NCBI RefSeq assembly: GCF_001424405.1
Contig: NZ_LMPS01000001.1
Coordinates: 2,105,999-2,169,998, forward strand
Direction: 5' to 3'
DNA length: 64,000 nt
Origin: Dyadobacter sp. Leaf189
Lineage (GTDB): Bacteria; Bacteroidota; Bacteroidia; Cytophagales; Spirosomataceae
The position numbers and the translations under genes were made by a program. Below, piece after piece: positions 16,322-24,474 of the stretch. The notes beneath the pieces are model-generated. The model searched no databases and was not told the DNA's origin. It was given only the letters and a program-made list of their open reading frames with translations. Numbering within the stretch: position 1 is the first letter of the stretch; each line of letters opens with the position of its first letter.

Positions 16322-17226
16322 AATGCGGGATTGAGCGTGGTAAGGTGCCCGGAAATCGGGATTTTCCTGAATTCTTTCTGATAGTGCATCGGACTTTTTC
16401 CGGTATGCAGCTTAAAGTACTTATTGAAATTGGCAAAATTGTTAAAACCGCTTTCGAAGCATACCTGGGCAATAGGCAGCTTGGCTTCCGACAGCAGCTT
16501 GCAGGCGTGACCAATGCGAAGTTCGAGTAAAAACTGGGAATACGTTTTCCTGCTCCTGCTTTTGAAATACCGGCAAAATGAATGCGGACTGATATTGGCC
16601 ACCTCCGATATTTCCTCAATGGATATCTTCTTTTGGAAGTTACTGAGGGAATACTGGTAAATGTGATTGATCCTGTCGGTGTCAAACTGATCGTATTCAT
16701 GAAGGTTGGGCGTATCAGTCAGCAACTCCACGTCGGCACAATGCGACAGGCTTTCGAGAATTTGCAGCAGTGAAATAATGGAATTTCCATTGGTTTGGTC
16801 TAAAAGATCTTTCAGCAGCTTTTTGACAGTCTGGGTACCTGCGCCGGAGATCTTCATCCCTAACCTGGCTTTTACAAGCAATTCTGAAATGGATTTGTTT
16901 TCGGGAAGTTCAAGAAAGGATTTGCCAAAAATATCTTCAGAGAAGTGTAATACGGTAGCTTGTGCGTACAACTGGCTTTCACGATCGAAATACTTTTCAT
17001 CACATCGCCAGTAATGCGGCAGGTTTGGTCCGATCAGCAGCAGGTCCCCATTCTGGAAGCTGCTGATATTGTCACCAACAAACTGGGTTCCAGAGCCTTG
17101 TTCAATATGGATCAGTTCAAGTTCGGGGTGATAATGCCAGCGATTGTAAAAGTAGAGTACCACATCCTGCCGGATGCTGAAAGATTTTTGCAAACCTTTG
17201 GGTACTTTGAGCAGCTGCGGTTTCAT
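16318..17226 (-). CDS. AraC-family transcriptional regulator
   Basis: A 302-residue regulator. The N-terminal cupin-like sensor (about 15-160) shows the HYHPELELIHIEQGSGTQFVGD pattern, and the C-terminal AraC DNA-binding domain (about 195-290) has two helix-turn-helices (ISIEEISEVANISPHSFCRYFK and LPIAQVCFESGFNNFANFNKYFK, quoted in part). Homologues sense small sugars or sugar acids. It is divergent from the fucose-type catabolic genes starting at 17384 and is the likely local regulator of them. It is also translationally coupled to ade. A 12-bp palindrome, AGGATTAATCCT, lies at 17237-17248, just before its start. Confidence 0.9.
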   Translation of the reverse strand: MKPQLLKVPKGLQKSFSIRQDVVLYFYNRWHYHPELELIHIEQGSGTQFVGDNISSFQNGDLLLIGPNLPHYWRCDEKYFDRESQLYAQATVLHFSEDIFGKSFLELPENKSISELLVKARLGMKISGAGTQTVKKLLKDLLDQTNGNSIISLLQILESLSHCADVELLTDTPNLHEYDQFDTDRINHIYQYSLSNFQKKISIEEISEVANISPHSFCRYFKSRSRKTYSQFLLELRIGHACKLLSEAKLPIAQVCFESGFNNFANFNKYFKLHTGKSPMHYQKEFRKIPISGHLTTLNPAL

Positions 17227-17236
17227 AAATAATTAC

Positions 17237-17248
17237 AGGATTAATCCT
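17237..17248. promoter_or_regulatory. 12-bp palindrome between araC-type gene and uxaA-type gene
   Basis: AGGATTAATCCT is a perfect palindrome 11 bp upstream of the AraC-type start, in the 157-bp divergent region. It could be an operator for autoregulation, but AraC proteins normally bind direct repeats, so the binder is uncertain. Confidence 0.35.
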
Positions 17249-17383
17249 TAAATTAGAAATATATGCCAATATAGTTGAATAATTTGCTACGATATTCATT
17301 TCTGATATTGATATATTATGTTGTTTTGTTTCAAGATTCCAATATCATCCACCATCCTGATCTGTATTAATAATCGTTAAATT

Positions 17384-19039
17384 ATGGCTTCACAGCTTTT
17401 GAAAATACATCCTTCTGACAATGTTATAGTTGCTCTTCGCGATTTGCCGGCCGGCGCTCAGGTTAACTGGGACGGCGCTGATTATGGATTGCAATATGGT
17501 GTTTCGGCCAAGCACAAGTTTGTAACAGAAGACATTGAAACCGGCGGCGCTATCATTATGTACGGCGTGCTCGTTGGCCGTGCTACCCAGCCGATCAAAA
17601 AGGGAGAGCCAATCACAACTTTTAATCTCAAACACGACGCGCACGATTACAGCACTGCCAAGCGTCAGCCTTATTCTTATACACAACCAGATGTAAGTAA
17701 ATGGGTTAACCGTACTTTCAATGGATATCACCGGGAAGACGGCCGCGTAGGTACCTATAATTACTGGCTCGTGCTGCCGCTGGTTTTTTGTGAAAACCGC
17801 AACGTTTTGATCATGAAGGATGCATTTGAGCGGGAGCTGGGTTATGCACAAACCGATATGTATCGCGACCAGGTAAGAGAGTTCCTGCATTTGTACCAGG
17901 CAGGAGATATGCGCAGGATCAAAAGTCTGGAAACGTTCGTGGATGCGCCGGTGCAAGCCAGGAGAAAGCCGGAGCGGCCGTTTGCCAATGTAGATGGGGT
18001 AAAATTCCTTACCCACGAAGGTGGATGCGGAGGTACCCGCTTCGATGCCAATACTTTATGTGCTTTATTCGCAGCTTATGCAGTACATCCCAATGTGGCA
18101 GGTATCACCGTGCTGAGTCTGGGTTGCCAGAACTCGGAGCTGAAAACGCTGGAAGACGAGATCAGGAAACGTGACCCGAATTTCAACAAACCGTTCTTTG
18201 CATTTGAACACCAGAAAGGTACCGAGTACTCGCTTATGTCAGGCGCTATCAAGGAGACTTTCATGGGATTGACGAAAATAAATACATTTGAAAGATCACC
18301 TGCGCCATTGTCCAAGCTTTCAGTCGGACTGAAATGCGGCGGCTCCGACGGATTCTCGGGTATTTCTGCAAACCCTGTACTGGGGCATTTGTCTGATCTG
18401 GTGGTGGGGCTGAACGGGCAAACTTTGCTGGCAGAATTTCCGGAGCTGAATGGGGTAGAGCAGGAGCTCCTGAACCGCTGCGTGACAGAAGAAAAAGCAG
18501 CGAAGTTTGAGAAGCTGATGCGCGACTATGCAGGAAAAGCGGAAGCAGTAGGTTCGGCATTTGCATTTAATCCTTCGCCGGGTAATATCAAGGATGGATT
18601 GATTACGGATGCGATCAAGTCTGCCGGAGCTGCGCGAAAAGGTGGAAATGCATTCATTTCAGATGTTTTGAATTACACCGAAAGAGCTACTGCATCAGGC
18701 TTGCAGCTGGTTTGTACACCTGGTAATGACGTGGAAGCAACCACGGGACAAACTGCGGCAGGGGCTAATATCATCCTTTTCACAACCGGACTGGGAACAC
18801 CGACAGGTAACCCGATCTGTCCGGTGGCAAAAGTGGCTACGAACTCGGCGCTGGCCAACCGGATGCCGGATGTAATCGACTTTGATTGCGGACCTGTTGT
18901 AGACGGTACGCAAACGATCGAACAGAATGCAGAAGCCTTGCTGGAATACGTCATCAATGTAGCCAGCGGGGAGCTTACCAAGGCGCAGCAACTCGGTCAG
19001 GACGATTTCATTCCCTGGAAAAGGGGCGTTTCACTCTGA
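17384..19039 (+). CDS. UxaA-family dehydratase (probable L-fuconate dehydratase)
   Basis: A 551-residue full-length member of the altronate dehydratase family, with the N-terminal SAF domain (about 1-95) fused to the catalytic UxaA domain. Family motifs are present: FNGYHREDGRVGTYNYW, the THEGGCGGTRFDA loop, LSLGCQNSELK, and GLKCGGSDGFSGISANP with the iron-ligand-type Cys. UxaA enzymes remove water from sugar acids such as altronate and galactarate. Here the neighbours (fuconolactonase, mutarotase, SDR, FAH hydrolase) indicate L-fuconate as substrate, as proposed for the UxaA homologues of the Campylobacter jejuni fuc locus. It is the first gene of the plus-strand cluster. The family is certain; the substrate is inferred. 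Confidence 0.85.
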   Translation: MASQLLKIHPSDNVIVALRDLPAGAQVNWDGADYGLQYGVSAKHKFVTEDIETGGAIIMYGVLVGRATQPIKKGEPITTFNLKHDAHDYSTAKRQPYSYTQPDVSKWVNRTFNGYHREDGRVGTYNYWLVLPLVFCENRNVLIMKDAFERELGYAQTDMYRDQVREFLHLYQAGDMRRIKSLETFVDAPVQARRKPERPFANVDGVKFLTHEGGCGGTRFDANTLCALFAAYAVHPNVAGITVLSLGCQNSELKTLEDEIRKRDPNFNKPFFAFEHQKGTEYSLMSGAIKETFMGLTKINTFERSPAPLSKLSVGLKCGGSDGFSGISANPVLGHLSDLVVGLNGQTLLAEFPELNGVEQELLNRCVTEEKAAKFEKLMRDYAGKAEAVGSAFAFNPSPGNIKDGLITDAIKSAGAARKGGNAFISDVLNYTERATASGLQLVCTPGNDVEATTGQTAAGANIILFTTGLGTPTGNPICPVAKVATNSALANRMPDVIDFDCGPVVDGTQTIEQNAEALLEYVINVASGELTKAQQLGQDDFIPWKRGVSL

Positions 19040-19121
19040 TCACAGATTTGATCCAAAAAACAGGAAAGCAGGGTATATATCGTTAAAAAAGGCCTTTTTC
19101 TTTTATACTAATACTAAATGC

Positions 19122-19895
19122 ATGTTTGATTTAAGTGGAAAAACAGCGCTGGTTACAGGCGGCGCGAGCGGTATCGGGTTAGCCATTTCAAAGACTTTCG
19201 CAAAGCAGGGTGCCACAGTGCATATACTGGAACTGAATATTGATTTGGCCAAACAAGTTGCCAATGAGCTTGTTGCAGATGGCGGGAAAGCCGAAGCGCA
19301 CGCAGTAGATATTTCCAAACAAGCCGATGTGGTGAATGTGGTCAATGCGATCGCAACCAGTTCTCCGATCCATATTCTTGTAAACAATGCGGGTATCGCG
19401 CACATAGGCAAGGCGGATACGACTTCCGAGATCGATTTCGACCGGATTATGAGCGTCAATGTAAAAGGTGTTTACAACTGTCTGATGGCGACTATTCCGC
19501 ATTTGAAAGCGAATGGCGGCGGCGTAATCCTGAATATGGCTTCCATTGCAGCCACGGTAGGTATCCCTGACAGGTTTGCATATTCCACAGCCAAAGGCGC
19601 GGTTTACTCTATGACCTTATCAGTCGCGCGGGACTATCTCGTGGAAGGGATACGCTGTAACAGCATTTCCCCGGCGCGCGTGCACACGCCATTTGTAGAT
19701 GGGTTTATCGCGAAGAACTATCCGGGTAAAGAAGAAGAAATGTTCGAAAAACTATCAAAAACGCAGCCCATCGGAAGAATGGCGAAACCGGAAGAAATAG
19801 GAGCCCTGGCACTATACCTCTGCTCCGACGAAGCCGGCTTCATCACAGGCTGCGATTATCTGATCGATGGTGGATTTGAGAAGTTGAATAATTAG
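19122..19895 (+). CDS. SDR-family dehydrogenase (probable 2-keto-3-deoxy-L-fuconate dehydrogenase)
   Basis: A 257-residue classical short-chain dehydrogenase. The NAD-binding motif TGGASGIG spans 12-19, NNAG 88-91, and the catalytic Ser141, Tyr154 and Lys158 (YSTAK) are in place. The acidic residue at the end of the second strand (HILELN) suggests NAD rather than NADP. The ISPARVHTPFVDGF segment fits enzymes that oxidise 2-keto-3-deoxy sugar acids. In this locus it most likely converts 2-keto-3-deoxy-L-fuconate to 2,4-diketo-3-deoxy-L-fuconate. L-fucose dehydrogenase is the alternative, since those are also often SDRs. Confidence 0.85.
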   Translation: MFDLSGKTALVTGGASGIGLAISKTFAKQGATVHILELNIDLAKQVANELVADGGKAEAHAVDISKQADVVNVVNAIATSSPIHILVNNAGIAHIGKADTTSEIDFDRIMSVNVKGVYNCLMATIPHLKANGGGVILNMASIAATVGIPDRFAYSTAKGAVYSMTLSVARDYLVEGIRCNSISPARVHTPFVDGFIAKNYPGKEEEMFEKLSKTQPIGRMAKPEEIGALALYLCSDEAGFITGCDYLIDGGFEKLNN

Positions 19896-20117
19896 GGGGC
19901 TGTCGGCCGTCGGCAATCGGCTGTCGGCTTTTTTGCAGCAAGCTGCTTTGCATTACTAGGCAGCATATATTAAAGATTAACAACAACAACAACATAAACA
20001 CAGGCCGAAAGCTGACTGCAGAAAGCCGATGTAAAAATCAATCTAACCAAACACAGGCCGAAAGCCGACTGCCGAAGGCCGAAGTAAATAGGCCGAAAGC
20101 TGACAGCTGAAAGCCGA
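19896..20117. repeat. Degenerate 7-bp tandem repeat tract (TCRGCYT family)
   Basis: Five heptads in the plus orientation fill 19896-19930 (for example TCGGCCG, TCGGCAA, TCGGCTG, TCGGCTT). Complementary heptads follow in three blocks of four at 20002-20029, 20055-20082 and 20090-20117 (AGGCCGA, AAGCYGA, CTGCMGA). Blocks two and three stay in 7-bp phase through the spacer AGTAAAT. A short CAA-repeat run (19980-19993) lies between the two orientations. The tract fills the gap between the SDR and FAH genes and ends 10 bp before the FAH start. The opposite orientations could fold into a long imperfect hairpin. Confidence 0.85.
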
Positions 20118-20127
20118 AATAAAAAAA

Positions 20128-20997
20128 ATGAAACTATTCCGATTTGGTGCTTTTGAGCAGGAGAAACCAGGGGTTGAACTTGCTGATGGTAAGAAAATAG
20201 ATGTCTCCGCATTCGGGGAAGATTATAATGAAAAATTCTTCGCAACTGGCGGTCTGAGCCGGTTAAGCGAGTGGTTGGACACGAATGCAGCTACTGCCCC
20301 TTCGGTAGAAGATGGTTTCCGGTTTGGATCCTGCATTGCGCGGCCTTCCAAGATCGTCTGCATTGGGATGAACTACGCGAAGCATGCTTACGAATCGGGC
20401 GCGACGGAATTGCCGAAAGAGCCGATCGTATTCTTCAAATCCACTTCTGCGCTTTGCGGACCATTTGATCAGGTGATTATCCCACGAAATTCAGAAAAGA
20501 CGGACTGGGAAGTGGAGCTGGCCGTAATTATTGGTAAAAAGGCGAGCTATGTAGACGAAGTGAATGCATTGGAGTATGTAGCCGGCTATGCCGTGCATAA
20601 TGACTACTCCGAGCGCGCCTTCCAAATGGAGCGCGGCGGCCAGTGGGTGAAGGGTAAAAGCAATGATACTTTCGCGCCGCTCGGACCTTATCTGGTGACC
20701 AGCGACGAAGTAGGAAATGCCAACAACCTTGATTTATGGCTGAGCCTGAATGGAGACAAAATTCAGGATAGCAATACTTCCGATATGATATTTCAGGTGC
20801 CTTTCCTGATCAGCTACCTCAGCCAGTTTATGACATTGCTGCCGGGTGATGTGATCACCACAGGCACCCCCGCCGGTGTAGGTCTCGGTATGAAGCCGCA
20901 GGTATACCTCAAACCGGGCGATGTAGTGGAGCTTGGCATTGAAAAGCTGGGTAACCAGAAGCAGGAAGCAGTTGCGTGGAAAGCGCTCATTCAATAA
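20128..20997 (+). CDS. Fumarylacetoacetate hydrolase family (probable 2,4-diketo-3-deoxy-L-fuconate hydrolase)
   Basis: A 289-residue FAH-family enzyme. After a variable N-terminal part (1-65) the catalytic fold contains IVCIGMNYAKHA, PIVFFKSTSAL, and the divalent-metal ligands in DWEVELAVIIGK and VHNDYSERAFQ. TGTPAGVGLGMKP closes the active site. Such enzymes cleave C-C bonds of diketo acids. In the non-phosphorylating fucose route this step yields pyruvate and L-lactate from 2,4-diketo-3-deoxy-L-fuconate. Its position after the SDR and before the lactonase, and upstream of lutABC, supports that assignment. The family is clear; the substrate is inferred. Confidence 0.87.
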   Translation: MKLFRFGAFEQEKPGVELADGKKIDVSAFGEDYNEKFFATGGLSRLSEWLDTNAATAPSVEDGFRFGSCIARPSKIVCIGMNYAKHAYESGATELPKEPIVFFKSTSALCGPFDQVIIPRNSEKTDWEVELAVIIGKKASYVDEVNALEYVAGYAVHNDYSERAFQMERGGQWVKGKSNDTFAPLGPYLVTSDEVGNANNLDLWLSLNGDKIQDSNTSDMIFQVPFLISYLSQFMTLLPGDVITTGTPAGVGLGMKPQVYLKPGDVVELGIEKLGNQKQEAVAWKALIQ

Positions 20998-21005
20998 TAA
21001 AAACC

Positions 21006-21836
21006 ATGACCATAGACAGTCACCAGCATTTCTGGATTTTTGATGAAGAAAGAGATTCGTGGATTACGCCGGAAATGGGTGCGATCCGGAAGAATTTTTT
21101 ACCGGAGAATCTTTGGCCCGTGCTCAGGCAAAACGGGGTAAATGGCTGTGTGGCTGTGCAGGCTTCTTCAACTGATTCGGAAACCGAGTTTCTGCTTCAA
21201 CTCGCCGAAGCCAACGATTTTATCAAAGGTGTTGTAGGCTGGGTCGATTTGTTTTCGTCCGATTTGTATCGCAAGCTGGAAAGGTATTCACAGTTTGAGA
21301 AGCTGAGAGGCTTTCGGCACGTGGCGCAGGGACAACCCGAGGGTTTTTTGCTGCAACCTGATTTTATCAAAGGCGTAGGTCAGCTCGTTGCATTTGACTT
21401 TGCCTATGATATCCTCATTTACCAGAACCAGCTGAAAGAAGCTTTCAATTTTGCTGTGAAGTTGCCCAATGTTCGTTTTGTGCTGGACCATATTGCCAAG
21501 CCCAAGATCAAAAATGGTGAGCTTAAACCCTGGGCTGATGATATACGTGCCCTCGCAGAGCTGCCCAATGTAAGTTGCAAAGTGTCGGGTATGGTTACCG
21601 AAGCCGATTGGGTCAATTGGGAAAAAGCCGATTTCAGGCCGTACCTGGATACTGTATTTGAAGCTTTTGGTACCGAAAGACTGATGTTTGGCTCCGACTG
21701 GCCAGTGTGCCTGGTCGCGGCGGAATATGAAGGTGCGAAAGGTATCCTGACCGATTATCTGAGCATGTTTTCCGATTCGGAAGTACGGCAGGTAATGGGT
21801 AAGAATGCAATCGATTTTTATAAGCTGGATATCTAA
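21006..21836 (+). CDS. Amidohydrolase, probable L-fuconolactonase
   Basis: A 276-residue protein of the COG3618 amidohydrolase group. It starts MTIDSHQHFWIFDE, giving the metal-binding His6 and His8 and the family's typical HQHFW. Later motifs are FRHVAQGQPEGFLLQPDFIKGV (in part), FVLDHIAKPKI and the late FGSDWPVCLVAA with the catalytic Asp. These lactonases open sugar 1,5- or 1,4-lactones; the neighbours point to L-fuconolactone. The ATG at 21006 is chosen over an upstream in-frame one that lies inside the FAH gene, and leaves 8 bp to the FAH stop. Confidence 0.88.
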   Translation: MTIDSHQHFWIFDEERDSWITPEMGAIRKNFLPENLWPVLRQNGVNGCVAVQASSTDSETEFLLQLAEANDFIKGVVGWVDLFSSDLYRKLERYSQFEKLRGFRHVAQGQPEGFLLQPDFIKGVGQLVAFDFAYDILIYQNQLKEAFNFAVKLPNVRFVLDHIAKPKIKNGELKPWADDIRALAELPNVSCKVSGMVTEADWVNWEKADFRPYLDTVFEAFGTERLMFGSDWPVCLVAAEYEGAKGILTDYLSMFSDSEVRQVMGKNAIDFYKLDI

Positions 21837-21846
21837 ATAAAATAAA

Positions 21847-22182
21847 ATGAAAAGGTACTGTCTTGCTGTCGACCTGGTTGACGATCCTGTGATGATCAGC
21901 GAATACGAAGCTTATCACAAGCAGCTCAGACCGGAAATCGAGAAGAGTATCAGGGATGCGGGCATTACGCAAATGGAGATTTTCCGGCTTGGCGACAGGT
22001 TGTTCATGATCATGGAAACGGAAGATGATTTCAGTTTTGATAATAAAGCCCAAATGGATGCGGCAAATGCCAAAGTTCAGGAATGGGAACAATTAATGTG
22101 GAAATACCAAAAGGCGCTGCCCCAGGCCAAGCCTGGTGAAAAGTGGGTTTTGATGGACAGGATTTTTGCCCTCGAACCATAG
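21847..22182 (+). CDS. L-rhamnose mutarotase family protein (probable L-fucose mutarotase)
   Basis: A 111-residue RhaM/DUF718 protein, the usual family length. It contains YCLAVDLVDDP, the YHKQLRPEIEKSIRDAGI helix and the active-site region GDRLFMIMET. A C-terminal EQLMWKYQKALPQAKPGEKW follows, with the family's characteristic W and aromatic patch. These enzymes speed the alpha/beta interconversion of L-rhamnose or L-fucose pyranoses. A homologue sits in the C. jejuni fucose locus. It follows the lactonase by 10 bp, clearly in the same operon. Confidence 0.87.
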   Translation: MKRYCLAVDLVDDPVMISEYEAYHKQLRPEIEKSIRDAGITQMEIFRLGDRLFMIMETEDDFSFDNKAQMDAANAKVQEWEQLMWKYQKALPQAKPGEKWVLMDRIFALEP

Positions 22183-22209
22183 CAATTTTGTGAACCAGAT
22201 TCGAATAGT

Positions 22210-22992
22210 TTGAGCAGACTAGGCTATATTTTACTGATTACAATTGTTTCATGCAGCTTATCGGCATCGCAGCCGCGCCGCGCAACGGAAGTGAAAGTAA
22301 TGAGCTTCAATATCCGGCACGGTCTCAATCTGAAAGAGGAGTCGAACCTGAGGGATATTCTTAAAATTATCTCCGACCACAAGCCAGACCTGATTGCTTT
22401 ACAAGCAGTTGACAGCCTGGTGGATAAGGGAAAAACACAGTTTCAGCTCCGGCAGATCGCCGTACAAACCGGAATGCATTACTTGTACGGAGTGGCCGAC
22501 CGCTCGGAAAATGGGTCGCAGGGTGTGGGGATATTGTCGAGGTGGACTTTTGAAAATACTCAATCTATTGCTTTGCCTACCACGCAGGGAGCAGATCCGA
22601 AAGTGCTGCTTTGCGGACTTGTCAATCCGGTAAAGGGACTTACGTTCCGGATTTGCAGCTCGCGGCTTGAATATGCCTCGGTAATGGACCGGGCTTTACA
22701 GGCTGCTTATATTAACCAGATGCTGGTCAACAGCATTCAGCCAGTGCTGATCGGAATGGATATGGGCGCGCGTCCCAATGAGCAGCCTTACTTTTCATTC
22801 CGTAAAAATTGGCAGGATGCAGCACAAGGCTCGCAAATGCAAACGTGGAATGAAGGATTGCCGGGCGACAGGCTCGATTACATTTTTGCATTGCTGAATA
22901 ACAGAGTACGCGTCAAGAACTATAAAGTTCTGCGGAACTATCCAGAAGTTTCGGATCACTATCCTATCCTTGCCACCATTGAATTTTGGTAA
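22210..22992 (+). CDS. Endonuclease/exonuclease/phosphatase family protein, exported
   Basis: A 260-residue protein with an N-terminal hydrophobic segment ending in IVSCSLSAS, read either as a signal peptide or as a lipoprotein signal. The only start that includes it is TTG 22210. The EEP fold is recognised from MSFNIRHG, PDLIALQAVD, GVGILSRW, LIGMDMGARPNEQ and the terminal SDHYPILATI with its catalytic Asp-His. The metal Glu of the usual LQE.D motif is Ala-Val here (LQAVD). Members hydrolyse phosphodiesters or phosphomonoesters. Its place inside a sugar operon is odd; a role in releasing a substrate is possible but unproven. Confidence 0.75.
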   Translation: MSRLGYILLITIVSCSLSASQPRRATEVKVMSFNIRHGLNLKEESNLRDILKIISDHKPDLIALQAVDSLVDKGKTQFQLRQIAVQTGMHYLYGVADRSENGSQGVGILSRWTFENTQSIALPTTQGADPKVLLCGLVNPVKGLTFRICSSRLEYASVMDRALQAAYINQMLVNSIQPVLIGMDMGARPNEQPYFSFRKNWQDAAQGSQMQTWNEGLPGDRLDYIFALLNNRVRVKNYKVLRNYPEVSDHYPILATIEFW

Positions 22993-22993
22993 A

Positions 22994-23770
22994 ATGAATT
23001 ACTCAAACCTCAAAATCGGATTATTTATTCCCTGTTATGTTGATCAGTTTTATCCGCAGGTAGGTATCGCAACTCTCGAACTGCTGGAAAAACTGGGCTG
23101 CCGGGTTACATTTCCGCTGAATCAGACTTGTTGCGGCCAACCGATGGCTAACTCGGGTTTTGAGCACCTTTCGAGATCCTGTGATAACCTGTTTTTTGAC
23201 CAGTTTTCGGAATGCGACTACGTGGTTTCGCCCTCGGGTAGCTGTGTGTTGCATATTAAAGAGCATTTGAAAGCAGATAATCGTGCGGACGAGTCGAAGG
23301 TTTTGCGCAAGAGAGTGTATGAGTTGGTTGAATTCATTACCGATATCCTGAAAATAGACCATATCGAAGCAGAGTTTCCGTACCGCGTCGGACTTCACCA
23401 GGGTTGCCACGGGCAAAGAGGGCTACATCTTTCGCAAATGTCGGAGCTTAATGCGGAGCCGTTTTCAAAACCGGTCACTCTTTTAAAGCAGGTGCGTGGA
23501 TTGGAGCTGATCGACCTGGACCGTATGGATGAATGCTGCGGTTTTGGCGGAACGTTTTGTGTGAGTGAAGAAGCAGTGTCGGTGAAAATGGGTAAGGACA
23601 GGGTTGCTGATCACATCAGGCACAATGCTGAATTTATTACAGGCTCGGATATGAGCTGCCTGATGCATTTAGGCGGGATTTTAAAGCGGAACAATTCAAA
23701 GGTCCAGATAAAGCATATAGCCGAAATTTTGAACAGCGCTATAAAACAAATACCGGAACCCATCGCGTGA
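22994..23770 (+). CDS. lutA: (Fe-S)-binding protein LutA/YkgE
   Basis: A 258-residue protein with two CCG (cysteine-rich) domains: CCGQPMANSGFE near residue 45 and CCGFGGTFCVSEE near 180. Each is part of a heterodisulfide-reductase-like iron-sulfur or redox site. It is one subunit of the LutABC L-lactate oxidation complex, which converts L-lactate to pyruvate. The start at ATG 22994 follows the upstream stop by 1 bp. lutB lies 700 bp away, separated by an antisense gene at 23836-24231. The fucose pathway upstream produces L-lactate. Confidence 0.9.
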   Translation: MNYSNLKIGLFIPCYVDQFYPQVGIATLELLEKLGCRVTFPLNQTCCGQPMANSGFEHLSRSCDNLFFDQFSECDYVVSPSGSCVLHIKEHLKADNRADESKVLRKRVYELVEFITDILKIDHIEAEFPYRVGLHQGCHGQRGLHLSQMSELNAEPFSKPVTLLKQVRGLELIDLDRMDECCGFGGTFCVSEEAVSVKMGKDRVADHIRHNAEFITGSDMSCLMHLGGILKRNNSKVQIKHIAEILNSAIKQIPEPIA

Positions 23771-23835
23771 GTCCCGGTACTTTACAAAGTTTACGGATGT
23801 GCTCCGTGCCGGTTCAGAATCTGAGAAGAGCCTCG

Positions 23836-24231
23836 TTAGTTGATTGAAGAAACAACGCGGCTCGTTGTAGTCAAAATGTCAAACGATTGTGAAGCTTTCT
23901 CTTTTCCGTCCGTGATTTCGAAGGTATAAGTACCGTCCATCAGGGTCGATAAGTCAAAATACTTCAAATAGCTGTTGTCAACGCGTCTGCTTTCTGAGAA
24001 AAGTACATTCTTCTCAGTGTCCAGGATACGCACTGCGACATTCTTTGAAACTGGGTTATTATATGAAACGCGGAATTGCATTGGTTTAATCTGCAGAATG
24101 GTCAGTTTGTCAGTAGCCGACTTTGTATTTTCAGCAGAAACGATGTTGTCCTGAGCGATAGAATTAAAAGCAGAACCTGATAGAAGCAAGCCAGTCAAGG
24201 CTGCGATGATAAGAGTGTTTTTGGTTTTCAT
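23836..24231 (-). CDS. Small secreted protein, hypothetical
   Basis: A 131-residue protein with a clear Sec signal peptide (MKTKNTLIIAALTGLLLSG, cut near SIAQ). The mature beta-rich domain of about 100 residues has the pattern FRVSYNNPVSKNVAVRILD, LFSESRRVD and LSTLMDGTYTFEITDG. That is a short immunoglobulin-like sandwich found in many small Bacteroidota exported proteins. It lies on the minus strand between lutA and lutB, so it splits the lut genes, with about 240 bp of AT-rich upstream DNA. No function is known. Confidence 0.75.
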   Translation of the reverse strand: MKTKNTLIIAALTGLLLSGSAFNSIAQDNIVSAENTKSATDKLTILQIKPMQFRVSYNNPVSKNVAVRILDTEKNVLFSESRRVDNSYLKYFDLSTLMDGTYTFEITDGKEKASQSFDILTTTSRVVSSIN

Positions 24232-24373
24232 AGGAGTGAAAATTTTAATGTGTCTAAAAAAAGTTAAACTAAACTTTAATTGAGACTCCGATGCCCCGAT
24301 CGAAAAACTTTGTGCTTCAAAAGTATAAGATATTGCATTACAATAAAATAGCTTTTTTTGAGAAAATTAAAAG

Positions 24374-24388
24374 TTGTTTATTAAACAA
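24374..24388. promoter_or_regulatory. AT-rich 15-bp palindrome upstream of lutB
   Basis: TTGTTTA-T-TAAACAA is a perfect 7-1-7 palindrome about 85 bp before lutB, in the divergent gap with the secreted protein. It could be a dimer-binding operator; short AT-rich palindromes also arise by chance. Confidence 0.25.
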
Positions 24389-24474
24389 TTTGCAAACTTG
24401 AAATAGTGCAACGAATGTGAAAAGTGCAATTCTTATTCTTCTAAAAGTACTATTACTAAATTGTTAAGGTAATT

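Noticed and set aside
19896..20117. Possible CRISPR array
   Set aside because: Units are only 7 bp, degenerate and contiguous, with no spacer structure and no cas genes; classed as heptad tandem repeats.
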